Assembly (NCBI RefSeq): GCF_963678245.1 | Contig: NZ_OY782768.1 | Span: 1 to 64,000, forward strand | DNA length: 64,000 bases | DNA from: an uncultured Sunxiuqinia sp. | GTDB taxonomy: Bacteria; Bacteroidota; Bacteroidia; Bacteroidales; Prolixibacteraceae | Reading direction: 5' to 3' | Part shown: positions 27,164-36,761 of the stretch, piece after piece | How positions within the stretch are numbered: the stretch's first letter is position 1 | How the letters are laid out: the number at the start of each line of letters is the position of its first letter | Made by a program: the position numbers and the translations under genes | Notes under the pieces: generated by a model | Database searches by the model: none | Told to the model about the DNA's origin: nothing | What the model saw: the letters and a program-made list of their open reading frames with translations, nothing else

Positions 27164-28678
27164 ATGAAAAAGCTTTCAAAAGAATCAAAGCAACTTTCTA
27201 GAAGGTCATTTCTGGGCACTGCAGCAACTGCAGCTGCCGGAATCACAATTCTTCCCAGCAATGTTATTGCTGGCCTTGGGCACAAAGCTCCCAGTGACAA
27301 ACTCAATATTGTTGGCGTTGGAGTCGGTGGTATGGGCTTTGCAAACCTGAAAAATCTGGAGTCGGAAAACATCGTTGGTCTTTGCGATGTAGACTGGAAA
27401 TATGCAAAGCATTGTTTCGACCATTTCCCAAAAGCAAAAAAGTACAAAGACTGGCGAACAATGTATGATGAGATGGGTAAAGAGTTCGATGCTGTAGTAA
27501 TTGCCACAGCAGACCATACCCATGCGATTACTGCTGCCCATGCAATTACTATGGGAAAACACGTTTACCTGCAAAAACCTTTGACCCACACAGTTTATGA
27601 ATCACGCTTGCTAACCAAACTTGCCGACCAATACAATGTAGCAACTCAAATGGGAAATCAGGGAGCCTCGGGAGCAGGTGTTGCTGAAACATGTGAGCTG
27701 ATTTGGAGTGGTGCCATAGGCGAAGTCACAAAAGTTGAAGCATTTACCGACCGTCCGATATGGCCTCAGGGTTTGAATACTCCTGAACAAGGTCAATGGG
27801 TACCAGACACACTGGATTGGGACCTCTTTGTTGGGCCTGCAAAAATGCGTCCTTTCAATGAAATTTACCATCCCTGGAACTGGCGCGGCTGGTGGGATTA
27901 TGGTACAGGTGCTTTAGGAGATATGGCCTGCCACATCCTTCACCCTGTTTTTGAAGGATTGAAATTAGGCTATCCAACAAAAGCACAAGGGAGTTCAACC
28001 TTATTATTAAACGACTGTGCTCCAACTTCACAAGCTGTAAAACTAACTTTCCCTGAAAGAGAAAAAGTAGGAAAAGTAAAGATGCCTGAAGTAGAAGTAA
28101 ACTGGTTTGATGGAGGTATTAAACCCATGTTACCCGACAATTGGCCAGCAGGTAAAAATCCGAACAAGTCTGGTGGCGGTACTTTTTTCTACGGAACAAA
28201 AGGAATACTGCACGCTGGCTGCTATGGTGTACAACCCGAAATTATTGGAGGCGAAACTCCTAAGGTTGCCAAAACAGAAAGAAGAGTGGAAGATGAATTA
28301 GGCTTAGCATGGAATAAAGGGGCTCATGAAATGGACTGGGTTCGCGCTTGTAAAGAAAAAGCTGAGAACAGAAAACCAACCACGTCCGATTTTGCTGAAG
28401 CAGGCCCATTCAACGAAATGGTTGTTATGGGAGTGCTTGCTGTTCGCTTGCAAGCTTTAAACAAAACACTTGAGTGGGACGGTGAAAACATGAAATTTAC
28501 AAACATTGGAGATGACGAGGTTATTAAAACCGTTGTAAGAGATGGTTTCAAAATCCACGATGGTCATCCAACTTTTGATAAAACCTGGACTGATCCGGTT
28601 CCCGCAAAAGAATTTGCAGCAGAATTGATCAAGCATGACTATCGTAAGCCATGGAGCTTGCCTGACATGCCAGCTTAA
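27164..28678 (+). CDS. Tat-exported Gfo/Idh/MocA family oxidoreductase
   Basis: The 504-residue protein has a twin-arginine signal (SRRSFLGTAATAAAGITILP, about residues 12-31). A Rossmann NAD(P) domain follows (LNIVGVGVGGMGFANL), then DYxxM-like and EKP/QKP regions (KHVYLQKPLTHTVYE) and the C-terminal alpha/beta domain. Such exported members often oxidise or reduce sugars with a tightly bound cofactor. It is a close sister of the next gene (28842-30329), sharing GHKAPSDKLNI and WNWRxWWDxGxGALGDMACHI. The substrate is unknown. Its own promoter and terminator are visible. Confidence 0.9.
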   Translation: MKKLSKESKQLSRRSFLGTAATAAAGITILPSNVIAGLGHKAPSDKLNIVGVGVGGMGFANLKNLESENIVGLCDVDWKYAKHCFDHFPKAKKYKDWRTMYDEMGKEFDAVVIATADHTHAITAAHAITMGKHVYLQKPLTHTVYESRLLTKLADQYNVATQMGNQGASGAGVAETCELIWSGAIGEVTKVEAFTDRPIWPQGLNTPEQGQWVPDTLDWDLFVGPAKMRPFNEIYHPWNWRGWWDYGTGALGDMACHILHPVFEGLKLGYPTKAQGSSTLLLNDCAPTSQAVKLTFPEREKVGKVKMPEVEVNWFDGGIKPMLPDNWPAGKNPNKSGGGTFFYGTKGILHAGCYGVQPEIIGGETPKVAKTERRVEDELGLAWNKGAHEMDWVRACKEKAENRKPTTSDFAEAGPFNEMVVMGVLAVRLQALNKTLEWDGENMKFTNIGDDEVIKTVVRDGFKIHDGHPTFDKTWTDPVPAKEFAAELIKHDYRKPWSLPDMPA

Positions 28679-28708
28679 TTATTGAATTCAATTTCAATTA
28701 GATACCGA

Positions 28709-28737
28709 CGGGCTAAGATTTTTTCTTAGCCCGTTTT
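28709..28737 (+). terminator. Terminator after the first Tat oxidoreductase
   Basis: CGGGCTAAG (28709-28717) pairs with CTTAGCCCG (28725-28733), followed by TTTT. It shows that the two sister oxidoreductase genes are mostly transcribed separately. Confidence 0.8.
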
Positions 28738-28841
28738 CTATTTAATGTGAAACCCCGGTTTCACTTCCCCAAAAAAATGTACTTCACAAAACCAACATTT
28801 CTTACTAAATTGCTTTCCGCATTCCTCAAACAATCAACCCG

Positions 28842-30329
28842 ATGAAATCAAAAAATAGTGCATTAAGCCGCAGACATTTTATCCAATCGACAAGTACCGC
28901 TTTGGCCGGATTCACCATATTACCAAGCCACGTTGTTGGAGGAACAGGACATAAAGCACCAAGCGACAAACTCAACATTGCAGGTATTGGTGTTGGGGGA
29001 ATGGGCTATCGCAATCTGAAAAATATGGAGACTGAAAATATTGTTGCCCTTTGTGATGTAGATTGGAAGTATGCAAACAGAAATTCTTTTCGTGAATGGC
29101 CAACTGCTCCACAATACAAAGACTATCGGGTGATGTTTGAAGAGCAAAATGATATTGATGCTGTTATGATTGCAACGCCGGATCATTCGCATGCACTGCC
29201 AGCGTTAATGGCTATGCGTCAGGGAATACATGTTTACCTGCAACAACCGCTGACGCATTCGATATATGAAAGTCGTACATTAACAGAAACCGCTAGAAAA
29301 TACAATGTGTCCACACAGATGGGGAATCAGGGCAACTCAAATGACGATATTCGCAAAATTTGTGAATGGATATGGGCTGGAAAAATTGGCGACGTCTCCA
29401 GAGTCGATGCCTGGACAAACCGACCGATTTGGCCTCAGGAGTTAGAAAGACCGAAAAAGGAAATGCGCATTCCGAAAACGCTGGACTGGGATTTATTTAT
29501 TGGCCCGGCCGAGTACCGTCCATACAACGAAATTTATACCCCTTGGAACTGGCGCAGCTGGTGGGACTTCGGCAGAGGCGCTCTTGGCGACATGGCCTGC
29601 CACATTCTCGACCCCGCTTTTAAAGCACTAAAACTGGAGTACCCTATTTCGGTACAAGGAAGCTCTACTCCTGCAAATACAGAATCGCCTCCAAATGCTG
29701 AAATGGTGATCTACGAATTCCCGGCACGCGACAACTTACCCAAAGTAGCCATGCCGCCGCTAACGGTTAATTGGTACGATGGAGGTCTGCTACCTCCAAG
29801 ACCGGAAGAGTTAAGTGAAGGCGAACAAATGGGCAACGAGAGTGGCGGTTGTATTTTCTACGGAACAAAAGGAAAAATCATGTGCGGATCATCCTCTGAA
29901 AATCCAACACTTCTGCCAAGCTCTGAAATGGCAAACTTTAAACAACCCGAAAGAATCATACGTCGAATCCCCTATGCGACGGATGGAGGTCATGAACAAG
30001 ACTGGATTCGAGCATGTAAAGAATCGCCGGAAAACAGACTGGCACCGTCCTCCAACTTCGATTATGCCGGCCCATTAAACGAAATGGTGGTTATCGGGAG
30101 CCTGGCAGTTCGTTTACAAAGTCTTCAACGCAAGTTATTGTGGGATGGATCAAATATGCGTTTCACCAATATCGGAAGTAATGACCAGATACAAATACTG
30201 ACTAGCAATGATTTTGAAATGATTAAAGGCGACCCGAAATTTAACAAAGAATATACGACACGATCGGCGAAACAAATGGCTGAGGAATGGATTCGCCATA
30301 CCTATCGCCAAGGTTGGGAGCAGATTTGA
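28842..30329 (+). CDS. Tat-exported Gfo/Idh/MocA family oxidoreductase (sister copy)
   Basis: The 495-residue protein has a twin-arginine signal (LSRRHFIQSTSTALAGF, about 7-23), a Rossmann motif (IGVGGMGYRNL) and the same C-terminal domain as its neighbour. The typical Lys of the EKP motif is replaced: this copy reads HVYLQQPLTHSIYE, against QKP in the first copy. That position is often catalytic in the family, so the two may differ in chemistry. The pair likely arose by tandem duplication. Substrate unknown; GH51 downstream and an exported isomerase upstream hint at sugar breakdown. Confidence 0.88.
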   Translation: MKSKNSALSRRHFIQSTSTALAGFTILPSHVVGGTGHKAPSDKLNIAGIGVGGMGYRNLKNMETENIVALCDVDWKYANRNSFREWPTAPQYKDYRVMFEEQNDIDAVMIATPDHSHALPALMAMRQGIHVYLQQPLTHSIYESRTLTETARKYNVSTQMGNQGNSNDDIRKICEWIWAGKIGDVSRVDAWTNRPIWPQELERPKKEMRIPKTLDWDLFIGPAEYRPYNEIYTPWNWRSWWDFGRGALGDMACHILDPAFKALKLEYPISVQGSSTPANTESPPNAEMVIYEFPARDNLPKVAMPPLTVNWYDGGLLPPRPEELSEGEQMGNESGGCIFYGTKGKIMCGSSSENPTLLPSSEMANFKQPERIIRRIPYATDGGHEQDWIRACKESPENRLAPSSNFDYAGPLNEMVVIGSLAVRLQSLQRKLLWDGSNMRFTNIGSNDQIQILTSNDFEMIKGDPKFNKEYTTRSAKQMAEEWIRHTYRQGWEQI

Positions 30330-30365
30330 TCAACACCAACATCAAGATGAGCCGATTACGACTGA

Positions 30366-30491
30366 TATTATTTCACAGGAAGGATTTTTTATGGTGAGTT
30401 TGAAATTTTTGAAGTAAACGAACCTGATATTGAAGCGGAAAACAACTTCGATCAAACTAAGGTTAAATCGATTCAAAAAAGAATCAGGTAA
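30366..30491 (+). pseudogene. Possible remnant of a protein-coding gene
   Basis: A 41-codon open stretch without a start codon (after a TGA at 30363) has protein-like composition: it reads YYFTGRIFYGEFEIFEV at the start and ends KSIQKRIR. It lies directly after the second oxidoreductase. No family is recognised. The rest of 30330-30665 shows nothing else apart from AT-rich DNA before the GH51 gene. Confidence 0.25.
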
Positions 30492-30665
30492 CATCAAAAA
30501 GGAAGATCTATTCACTTATAATTTCCCTCCTCACTCATTCATAATATTGAAAGGTAAAATTGTTAAATAGATTTTACCTAAGTTAACAGCTTAAGGAAAA
30601 CCAGTTTGCGTGAAAAAAATAACTAGTATTGCAATACGAACAACATTCAATAGAAATACTTAATC

Positions 30666-32198
30666 ATGAAAAAACTAAAATTTAGCCTTTCAATCTTATC
30701 CCTAATGTTTGCTATAACAGCATTTAGTCAAAGTACGCTCAGCTTACACACCGATCAGGCAAAAACCCCAATAAGCAAAAACATTTACGGGCATTTTGCA
30801 GAACATCTGGGACGCTGCATATACGGAGGTATCTATGTCGGTGAAGATTCTGAAATTCCAAATGTCAGAGGGTTCCGTGATGACGTGATCGGTGCGCTGA
30901 TTGATATGAGAATTCCATTGTTACGATGGCCCGGAGGCTGCTTTGCCGACACTTACCATTGGAAAGACGGAATTGGACCTCGCCAACAACGCCCATCAAT
31001 GGTCAATGTTCATTGGGGAGGAGTTACTGAAGACAATAGCTTCGGAACACACGAATTTCTTGATTTCTGTGATTTGATTAAAGCAGAACCATATATCAAT
31101 CTGAATGTCGGTTCAGGAACTGTACAAGAAGCCTCAGAGTGGGTTGAATACGTCACTTCAAAAAATATCAGCCCAATGACCGATTTACGAAAAAAAAATG
31201 GACGCGAAGAACCATGGGATGTGAAATTTTGGGGAATTGGCAACGAAAACTGGGGCTGTGGAGGAAACATGACTCCGGAATACTACGCTGATTTATACAA
31301 CCGATTTGCCAGCTATTGCCGTGGTGATTTGTACAAAATTGCCGGTGGCCCAAATGTAGACGACTACAATTGGACGGAAGTCCTGATGCAAAAAACAATG
31401 CGTCATCCACACTTGGTGCAGGGAGTTTCGCTACACAACTACACATTCACAACAGCATGGGAAGATAAGGGACATGCAACTGAATTCGGTGAAAAAGAAT
31501 GGATTTCAGTATTAGACAATACACTAAAGATGGAAACGCTGGTAAATCGTCATTCAACCATTATGGACAAATACGATCCACAAAAGCGTGTCGGGTTAAT
31601 TGTTGACGAATGGGGCAACTGGTTTAATGTAGAAGAAGGAACAAATCCAGGCTTTCTTTACCAACAAAATACATTGCGAGATGCCCTGGTAGCGGGCATA
31701 AACCTTAACATTTTTAACAACCACGCCGACCGTGTTAAGATGGCAAATATTGCGCAAACCGTAAATGTTTTGCAATCGGTTATTTTGACCAAAGATGATG
31801 AAATGGTACTAACACCGACTTACTATGTGTTTAAAATGTACAGTGTTCATCAAAATGCAAAACTGATACCAGCAAACCTTGAAACAGGAACTTATAAGTT
31901 AGATGGCAAATCAGTTCCTGCTGTGCATGTTTCGGCATCAACAAAAGACGATGTGGTTTCGATTACACTTTGTAACCTGAACCCGAATAAAAGCGAATCA
32001 GTCGATATAAATATAACCGGCAATGATTTCTCTTCGGCATCGGGACAAATTATTACGTCAGAAAATATGAATGATTATAACGACTTTGGCATTGAAGAAT
32101 CGGTAAACATCAAAACCTTTGATGTATCAAAGCCTAAGAACGGAAAACTAACTATTAATCTTCCATCGAAATCAGTTGTATTAGTACAAATGAAATAA
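30666..32198 (+). CDS. Exported alpha-L-arabinofuranosidase, GH51
   Basis: This enzyme removes arabinofuranosyl side groups from arabinan or arabinoxylan. The 510-residue protein has a signal peptide (about 1-21). The GH51 barrel shows [30 protein letters not shown], the acid/base in [11 protein letters not shown] (E194) and the nucleophile in [10 protein letters not shown] (E315). The C-terminal beta domain runs to the end. A 336-base gap separates it from the oxidoreductases, so it probably has its own promoter, although the match there is poor (TTTG at about 30608, no clean -7). A terminator follows. Confidence 0.93.
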   Translation: MKKLKFSLSILSLMFAITAFSQSTLSLHTDQAKTPISKNIYGHFAEHLGRCIYGGIYVGEDSEIPNVRGFRDDVIGALIDMRIPLLRWPGGCFADTYHWKDGIGPRQQRPSMVNVHWGGVTEDNSFGTHEFLDFCDLIKAEPYINLNVGSGTVQEASEWVEYVTSKNISPMTDLRKKNGREEPWDVKFWGIGNENWGCGGNMTPEYYADLYNRFASYCRGDLYKIAGGPNVDDYNWTEVLMQKTMRHPHLVQGVSLHNYTFTTAWEDKGHATEFGEKEWISVLDNTLKMETLVNRHSTIMDKYDPQKRVGLIVDEWGNWFNVEEGTNPGFLYQQNTLRDALVAGINLNIFNNHADRVKMANIAQTVNVLQSVILTKDDEMVLTPTYYVFKMYSVHQNAKLIPANLETGTYKLDGKSVPAVHVSASTKDDVVSITLCNLNPNKSESVDINITGNDFSSASGQIITSENMNDYNDFGIEESVNIKTFDVSKPKNGKLTINLPSKSVVLVQMK

Positions 32199-32218
32199 AA
32201 CTTACTGCTCACGAGATG

Positions 32219-32251
32219 AAAAAGGCTGTCCAAGATTGGATAGCCTTTTTT
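32219..32251 (+). terminator. Terminator of the GH51 gene
   Basis: AAAAAGGCT and AGCCTTTTTT frame a hairpin ending in a T-run, 20 bases after the stop codon. Confidence 0.75.
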
Positions 32252-32705
32252 AGTCCACTTAAGCGTTACATTTTCGGGGTATTAAATTGTGTCATTTCAG
32301 AGGAGAAAAGAAATTGGTTTTGGTCCCCCCCCAACAAAAGCAATAACCTAAGATTGACTGAAAATAAAGTCATATTAAAATGATCAACATAAGTGGAACT
32401 CTCTCTGTCGCATTTGCGATGTCTTGTCCTTCTCTTCCAGAAGAACAGCGATAAATCCGCAAACGGACGTTAGGGGGAGTAGTTACCAAGAACTACATCT
32501 AAAACCAAGATAAGAAGACATTTATTAAGCATCTGAGCAATTCGCTAACAGATTCTGAGACAAGTTCTGGAATACTTGAAGTCTGGTTATCAGGCCTGAC
32601 AGAAAATAAACCAGCCACCATTTTTTCTTAAATATTTAAACAGATGGTCATATTACCACAACTGTTTTATTCATTCTTCTTATCTTTATATGAAAATTAA
32701 CTGTC
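32252..32705. other. Intergenic region without a recognised gene
   Basis: No coding region or RNA gene is recognised. A run of seven C lies near 32325. A TATCTTTA (-7-like) lies at about 32684-32691 shortly before the next gene. Confidence 0.5.
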
Positions 32706-33131
32706 ATGCAAAAATCAAAAAAAGCGTTAGAAAAATTCCCTTCATATAATTGTGCACAAACTGTTTTCTCCGTATTTGCAGACGAACTGATGCTGGATGA
32801 AGAGACAGCTCTTAAATTAACCAGTGGTTTTGGTGGTGGCATGGCTCGTGGCGAAACATGTGGAGCGGTAACGGCGTCGTACTTGGTTATTGGACTAAAA
32901 CATGGTCATGCCAGCGCCGACCTGTTAGAAAAAAACGACACAAAGGAACTCATCCTGAAATTCAACAAGAAATTTGTCGCAAAACACGGCTCATTGATAT
33001 GTAAAGAGCTAGTTGGCTGCGATATTTCTACACCGGAAGGACAAGTAAAAGCCAAAGAAAAAAATGCATTTAATGAATTCTGTCCTCACTTTGTAGCAAC
33101 AGCCTGCGCCATCTTAGAAAACGATTTTTAA
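32706..33131 (+). CDS. C_GCAxxG_C_C family redox-type protein
   Basis: The 141-residue protein has the spaced cysteines that name the family: YNCAQTV near residue 16, RGETCGAVTASYLVIG near 56, then LICKELVGCDI and FCPHFVATACAI. The cysteines could bind a metal or Fe-S centre. Family members are common in anaerobes and their function is not established. The gene is isolated, with a long perfect inverted-repeat terminator about 85 bases downstream. Confidence 0.85.
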   Translation: MQKSKKALEKFPSYNCAQTVFSVFADELMLDEETALKLTSGFGGGMARGETCGAVTASYLVIGLKHGHASADLLEKNDTKELILKFNKKFVAKHGSLICKELVGCDISTPEGQVKAKEKNAFNEFCPHFVATACAILENDF

Positions 33132-33216
33132 GTGGAGAGAAACGCAATTACTGATAAGAAAAGCGTGACCTGCATGTAGATTATGCTTATAGATTCAAAA
33201 ACAGAATGCGGATGAT

Positions 33217-33270
33217 AGTAAAATAAGGAAAGGGGGATTGCCGCTGCAATCCCCCTTTCCTTATTTTACT
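33217..33270. terminator. Very long perfect inverted repeat, bidirectional terminator
   Basis: Two 24-base arms (33217-33240 and 33247-33270) are exact reverse complements around a 6-base loop CCGCTG. The core is GGAAAGGGGGATT with A/T-rich outer ends, which gives T-runs in both directions. It separates the plus-strand C_GCAxxG gene from the minus-strand RND operon. Confidence 0.8.
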
Positions 33271-33283
33271 ATTTTGAAGGTGT

Positions 33284-36200
33284 CTATTCTTCTTCAACCA
33301 CTTTCGGTGTTTGATTATCTTCTGGCAGCAGTCCCATCATCTTTTTAATGCGGTAATTAATCCGGATGGTCAACATGTACATCACCGGAGCAATGAGCAA
33401 GGTTAAGAATGTCGCAAATGTTAATCCGAAGATAACGGTCCACGACATGGGTCCCCAAAAAGCCACACTTTCGCCACCCAGCGAGAAATCAGGTTGAAAA
33501 TGAGTGTAAAGGGTAATGAAGTCGAAATTTAATCCAACAGCCAGTGGCACCAGTCCGAGCACAGTTGTTATAGCCGTTAAAAGTACCGGCCGCAACCTGG
33601 TTTTACCGGCCAAAACCAAACATTCAACCTCAACACTTGCCGGAAGAAAAGCCCCTTCGCTAAAGCCCAATTCCTCACGCTTCTGTTTTCGCATCAGGTC
33701 GATGTAATCGATCAGCACAATTCCGTTGTTCACCACAATTCCGGCCAACGAGATAATTCCGATACCGGTCATGATCACTACAAATTCCATTTTGAAAGTT
33801 GCCAGACCGAGAAATACACCAATTGTACTAAACAACACGGTCATCATGATAATCATTGGGCGGATGAATGAGTTAAACTGGGTGATCATGATTAATCCAA
33901 TTAACGCGACGGCAACCAACAAGGCAAAAATCAGGAACTCGCTACTTTCGTCCTGCGACTGCTGCTCACCGGTAAAGGCATAATCGTAACCCCGCGGCAT
34001 ATCGTACTCCTGCAATACCTGCCTGATTCGGCTGTTAATTTCGTTGGCGTTGTATCCTTCCACCACATTGGAGCTGATGGTAATCGTACGCTTAAAGTCG
34101 ATCCGATTTACCTTATCGTAAGTTGAAGAGTACTCGAAGTCAGCTACTGCAGAAATCGGAATCTTATTGCCCTCAACCATCAGCTTTTGGTTCATCATGG
34201 ATGAAACATCGTTGCGGAATTCATCTTTTAGACGAATAAAAATGTCATATTCATCTTCACCATCTTTATAGTCGCCCACGTCATACCCATATAACGAGTT
34301 GCGCAGTGCCATGGCAATCTGTTGGGTCGACAAGTCATACCGACGTGCTTTATCACGATCAACTTTGATCAGCATTTCCGGCTGATTCACATTAATATCC
34401 AGTTTCAATTCGTCAATTCCCGGAATATTGTCTTCGTTGATTTTCGTTACAAAATCGTTAGTAATTTTGATCAGCTGGTCGAAGTCATCACCCGACACTT
34501 CAATATTGATCGGAGCTCCAACCGGAGGCCCCTGATCTTCTTTTTCGACAAATATTTTAGCCCCCACAAATCCTTCAAGGTTTGCTGAAACCTCCTTCAT
34601 AACATCCGATGTATTGATGTCGTCGCGCAATTTAAATTCGACAAAAGAAATGGTTGTCAGCGATTTATTTGGGCTGGAACTATCTGAACTCTCGAACATA
34701 CCTCCTTTACCGGTACCCACCGAAGTTGTTACCGATTTTACAATCTTCTGATAAGGCTCAATGGTGCTGTTGATGATACTTTCAACCCGTCGTGATACTT
34801 CATCGGTTTTCTCAATGGCGGTTCCGAGTGGCAGTTCCATGGTTACATAGATCGTTTGTGGATCGGTATCGGGGAAAAATACGACACTCGGCTGACGGAT
34901 AATGTAAAAAGATACAGACCCGATCAGCAATACAAATGTTCCGGCAAAATACACGATTGGTTTCCAGCCAGTTAACGCTGAACGCAATTGCCCTTCGTAG
35001 AAATTCTCTAACCACACCAAAAAGCGCAACTGAAACCATCGGGCCAGAGGGCGAAATGCGACCACATTCAATACCATAATAAGCACAACTGTCATCAGGA
35101 TATTTCCGATCAAATATATTTTGGTGAAATAGAATAATACAGAAATTAGGGCAAGTATTCCCGCGATTTTAAGCGTCTTCTTCCATTCAACCTTTTCCCG
35201 AATATCGTCAATCTTCATAAAACGAGCAATAAACGGGGGATTGAGCACGAGCGCTACAAATAAAGATGATGCCAATACCACAATCAACGTTTGGGGTAAA
35301 ATTCCCATAAACTCACCAACAACGCCCTCCCAAAACATCAGTGGAACGAATGCTGCCAGCGTAGTCAGTGTGGAAGAAATAATTGGAAACGCAATTTCAC
35401 TAACTCCCTTCTTTGTTGCTTTGGAGGCTGAATAGCCCATGCCGTGAAGACGATAGACGTTTTCAACAACAACAATAGCATTATCGACCAACATCCCTAA
35501 GGCCAAAATCAATCCATACAATACCATCGAGTTAAGTGTAGTACCCGACTGATCGAGGATAACAAAGGACAGGAACATCGACATCGGAATGGCTAAGCCC
35601 GAAAACAAGGCATTCCGGAATCCAAGGAAGAGGTACAAAACAAAAATTACCAGAATCATTCCAAGGATAATACTGTTTTCCAGAGTCGCAATATCATTTT
35701 TCACATAAGTCGACATATCGTTGGTAACGATGATATCCAGATTTTTGGGCAAATAGCCATCATCTACCTGATCTTTCAGCACCTGACGAATCTGGTCGGT
35801 TGCTTCTAAAATGTTTGCCCCACTCTTTTTTACCAACGACAGCGATACCACCGGCTTATTGTCCAACCTCGAGATGGTCGATTGTTCTTTGTAGCCATCA
35901 ACAACATCTGCAACATCGCGCACATAAACCGGCTTGCCATTGTTCAGCTTGATAATGGTGTTTCGCAGCTGGTCCATGTTGGTATAATCGGACTCAGTGC
36001 GCACCACCCTGCGGGTGTTATCCGCAGTGAACTGCCCGGCACCAATCGTAACATTCTCGGACTGGAGGGCAAAGGCAATATCGTTGTAACCGACGCCACG
36101 CGCTTCCATTTTATGCGGATCTACATTGATCTGAATCTCCCGATCGTCGATCCCTTGAATATTCGCTTCAGAAATCTCAGGGAGGCTTTCAAATTCATCT

Positions 36201-36730
36201 TGAAGAATTTCGGCAAAGTCTTTCAACTCACGCATACTGTAGTCGCCCGAAAGGTTGACGTTCAGAATGGGGAACTCGGAAAAATTTAAATCCATCACCA
36301 AAGGGTCGTTCTCCAGATCATCCGGCAAATCAGACTGCGCTTTGTCCACATTGTCTTTGGTATCCTGTAAGGCCTGTTTTATTTCAACATTGGTGCTAAA
36401 CTCAACCACAATGGTACTTACATCCTGATACGACGCTGACGACACCTTTTTCACTCCGTCCATTCCCTTCAGTTCCTGTTCAATGGGCCGGGTAATCAGA
36501 TTTTCGATATCAACCGGCGAGTTCCCCGGGTAAACGGTTTGTACAAAAATGTAGGGAATAACGATCTCTGGCATCGCTTCCCTAGGCATTTGCTGATATG
36601 AAAAAAGCCCGAAAAATACCAGCATGAGCGTCAGAATATAAACCGTAGTTTTATTCTTCAGTGCCAGATAGGTTGGCTTAAACTTCCGTGTTATACTTTG
36701 CGACTTGTCGCTTGTTTTTTCTTTATCCAT
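33284..36730 (-). CDS. RND-family efflux pump, inner membrane subunit
   Basis: The 1148-residue protein is a proton-driven tripartite efflux transporter of the AcrB/HAE type. The N-terminus has PREAMPEIVIPYIFVQTVYPG, and the fourth transmembrane helix has LGMLVDNAIVVVENV with a single Asp where AcrB has two. The protein is about 100 residues longer than AcrB; part of this is an extra pair of hydrophobic segments around residues 510-560 (LKIAGILALISVLFYF, MTVVLIMVLNVV) between the two halves. It is the last gene of a tetR-tolC-mfp-rnd operon, 31 bases after the adaptor gene. Substrates are unknown. Confidence 0.93.
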   Translation of the reverse strand: MDKEKTSDKSQSITRKFKPTYLALKNKTTVYILTLMLVFFGLFSYQQMPREAMPEIVIPYIFVQTVYPGNSPVDIENLITRPIEQELKGMDGVKKVSSASYQDVSTIVVEFSTNVEIKQALQDTKDNVDKAQSDLPDDLENDPLVMDLNFSEFPILNVNLSGDYSMRELKDFAEILQDEFESLPEISEANIQGIDDREIQINVDPHKMEARGVGYNDIAFALQSENVTIGAGQFTADNTRRVVRTESDYTNMDQLRNTIIKLNNGKPVYVRDVADVVDGYKEQSTISRLDNKPVVSLSLVKKSGANILEATDQIRQVLKDQVDDGYLPKNLDIIVTNDMSTYVKNDIATLENSIILGMILVIFVLYLFLGFRNALFSGLAIPMSMFLSFVILDQSGTTLNSMVLYGLILALGMLVDNAIVVVENVYRLHGMGYSASKATKKGVSEIAFPIISSTLTTLAAFVPLMFWEGVVGEFMGILPQTLIVVLASSLFVALVLNPPFIARFMKIDDIREKVEWKKTLKIAGILALISVLFYFTKIYLIGNILMTVVLIMVLNVVAFRPLARWFQLRFLVWLENFYEGQLRSALTGWKPIVYFAGTFVLLIGSVSFYIIRQPSVVFFPDTDPQTIYVTMELPLGTAIEKTDEVSRRVESIINSTIEPYQKIVKSVTTSVGTGKGGMFESSDSSSPNKSLTTISFVEFKLRDDINTSDVMKEVSANLEGFVGAKIFVEKEDQGPPVGAPINIEVSGDDFDQLIKITNDFVTKINEDNIPGIDELKLDINVNQPEMLIKVDRDKARRYDLSTQQIAMALRNSLYGYDVGDYKDGEDEYDIFIRLKDEFRNDVSSMMNQKLMVEGNKIPISAVADFEYSSTYDKVNRIDFKRTITISSNVVEGYNANEINSRIRQVLQEYDMPRGYDYAFTGEQQSQDESSEFLIFALLVAVALIGLIMITQFNSFIRPMIIMMTVLFSTIGVFLGLATFKMEFVVIMTGIGIISLAGIVVNNGIVLIDYIDLMRKQKREELGFSEGAFLPASVEVECLVLAGKTRLRPVLLTAITTVLGLVPLAVGLNFDFITLYTHFQPDFSLGGESVAFWGPMSWTVIFGLTFATFLTLLIAPVMYMLTIRINYRIKKMMGLLPEDNQTPKVVEEE

Positions 36731-36761
36731 TTTCTGCTTGTTTAAAGCTTTTCAAACTGAA

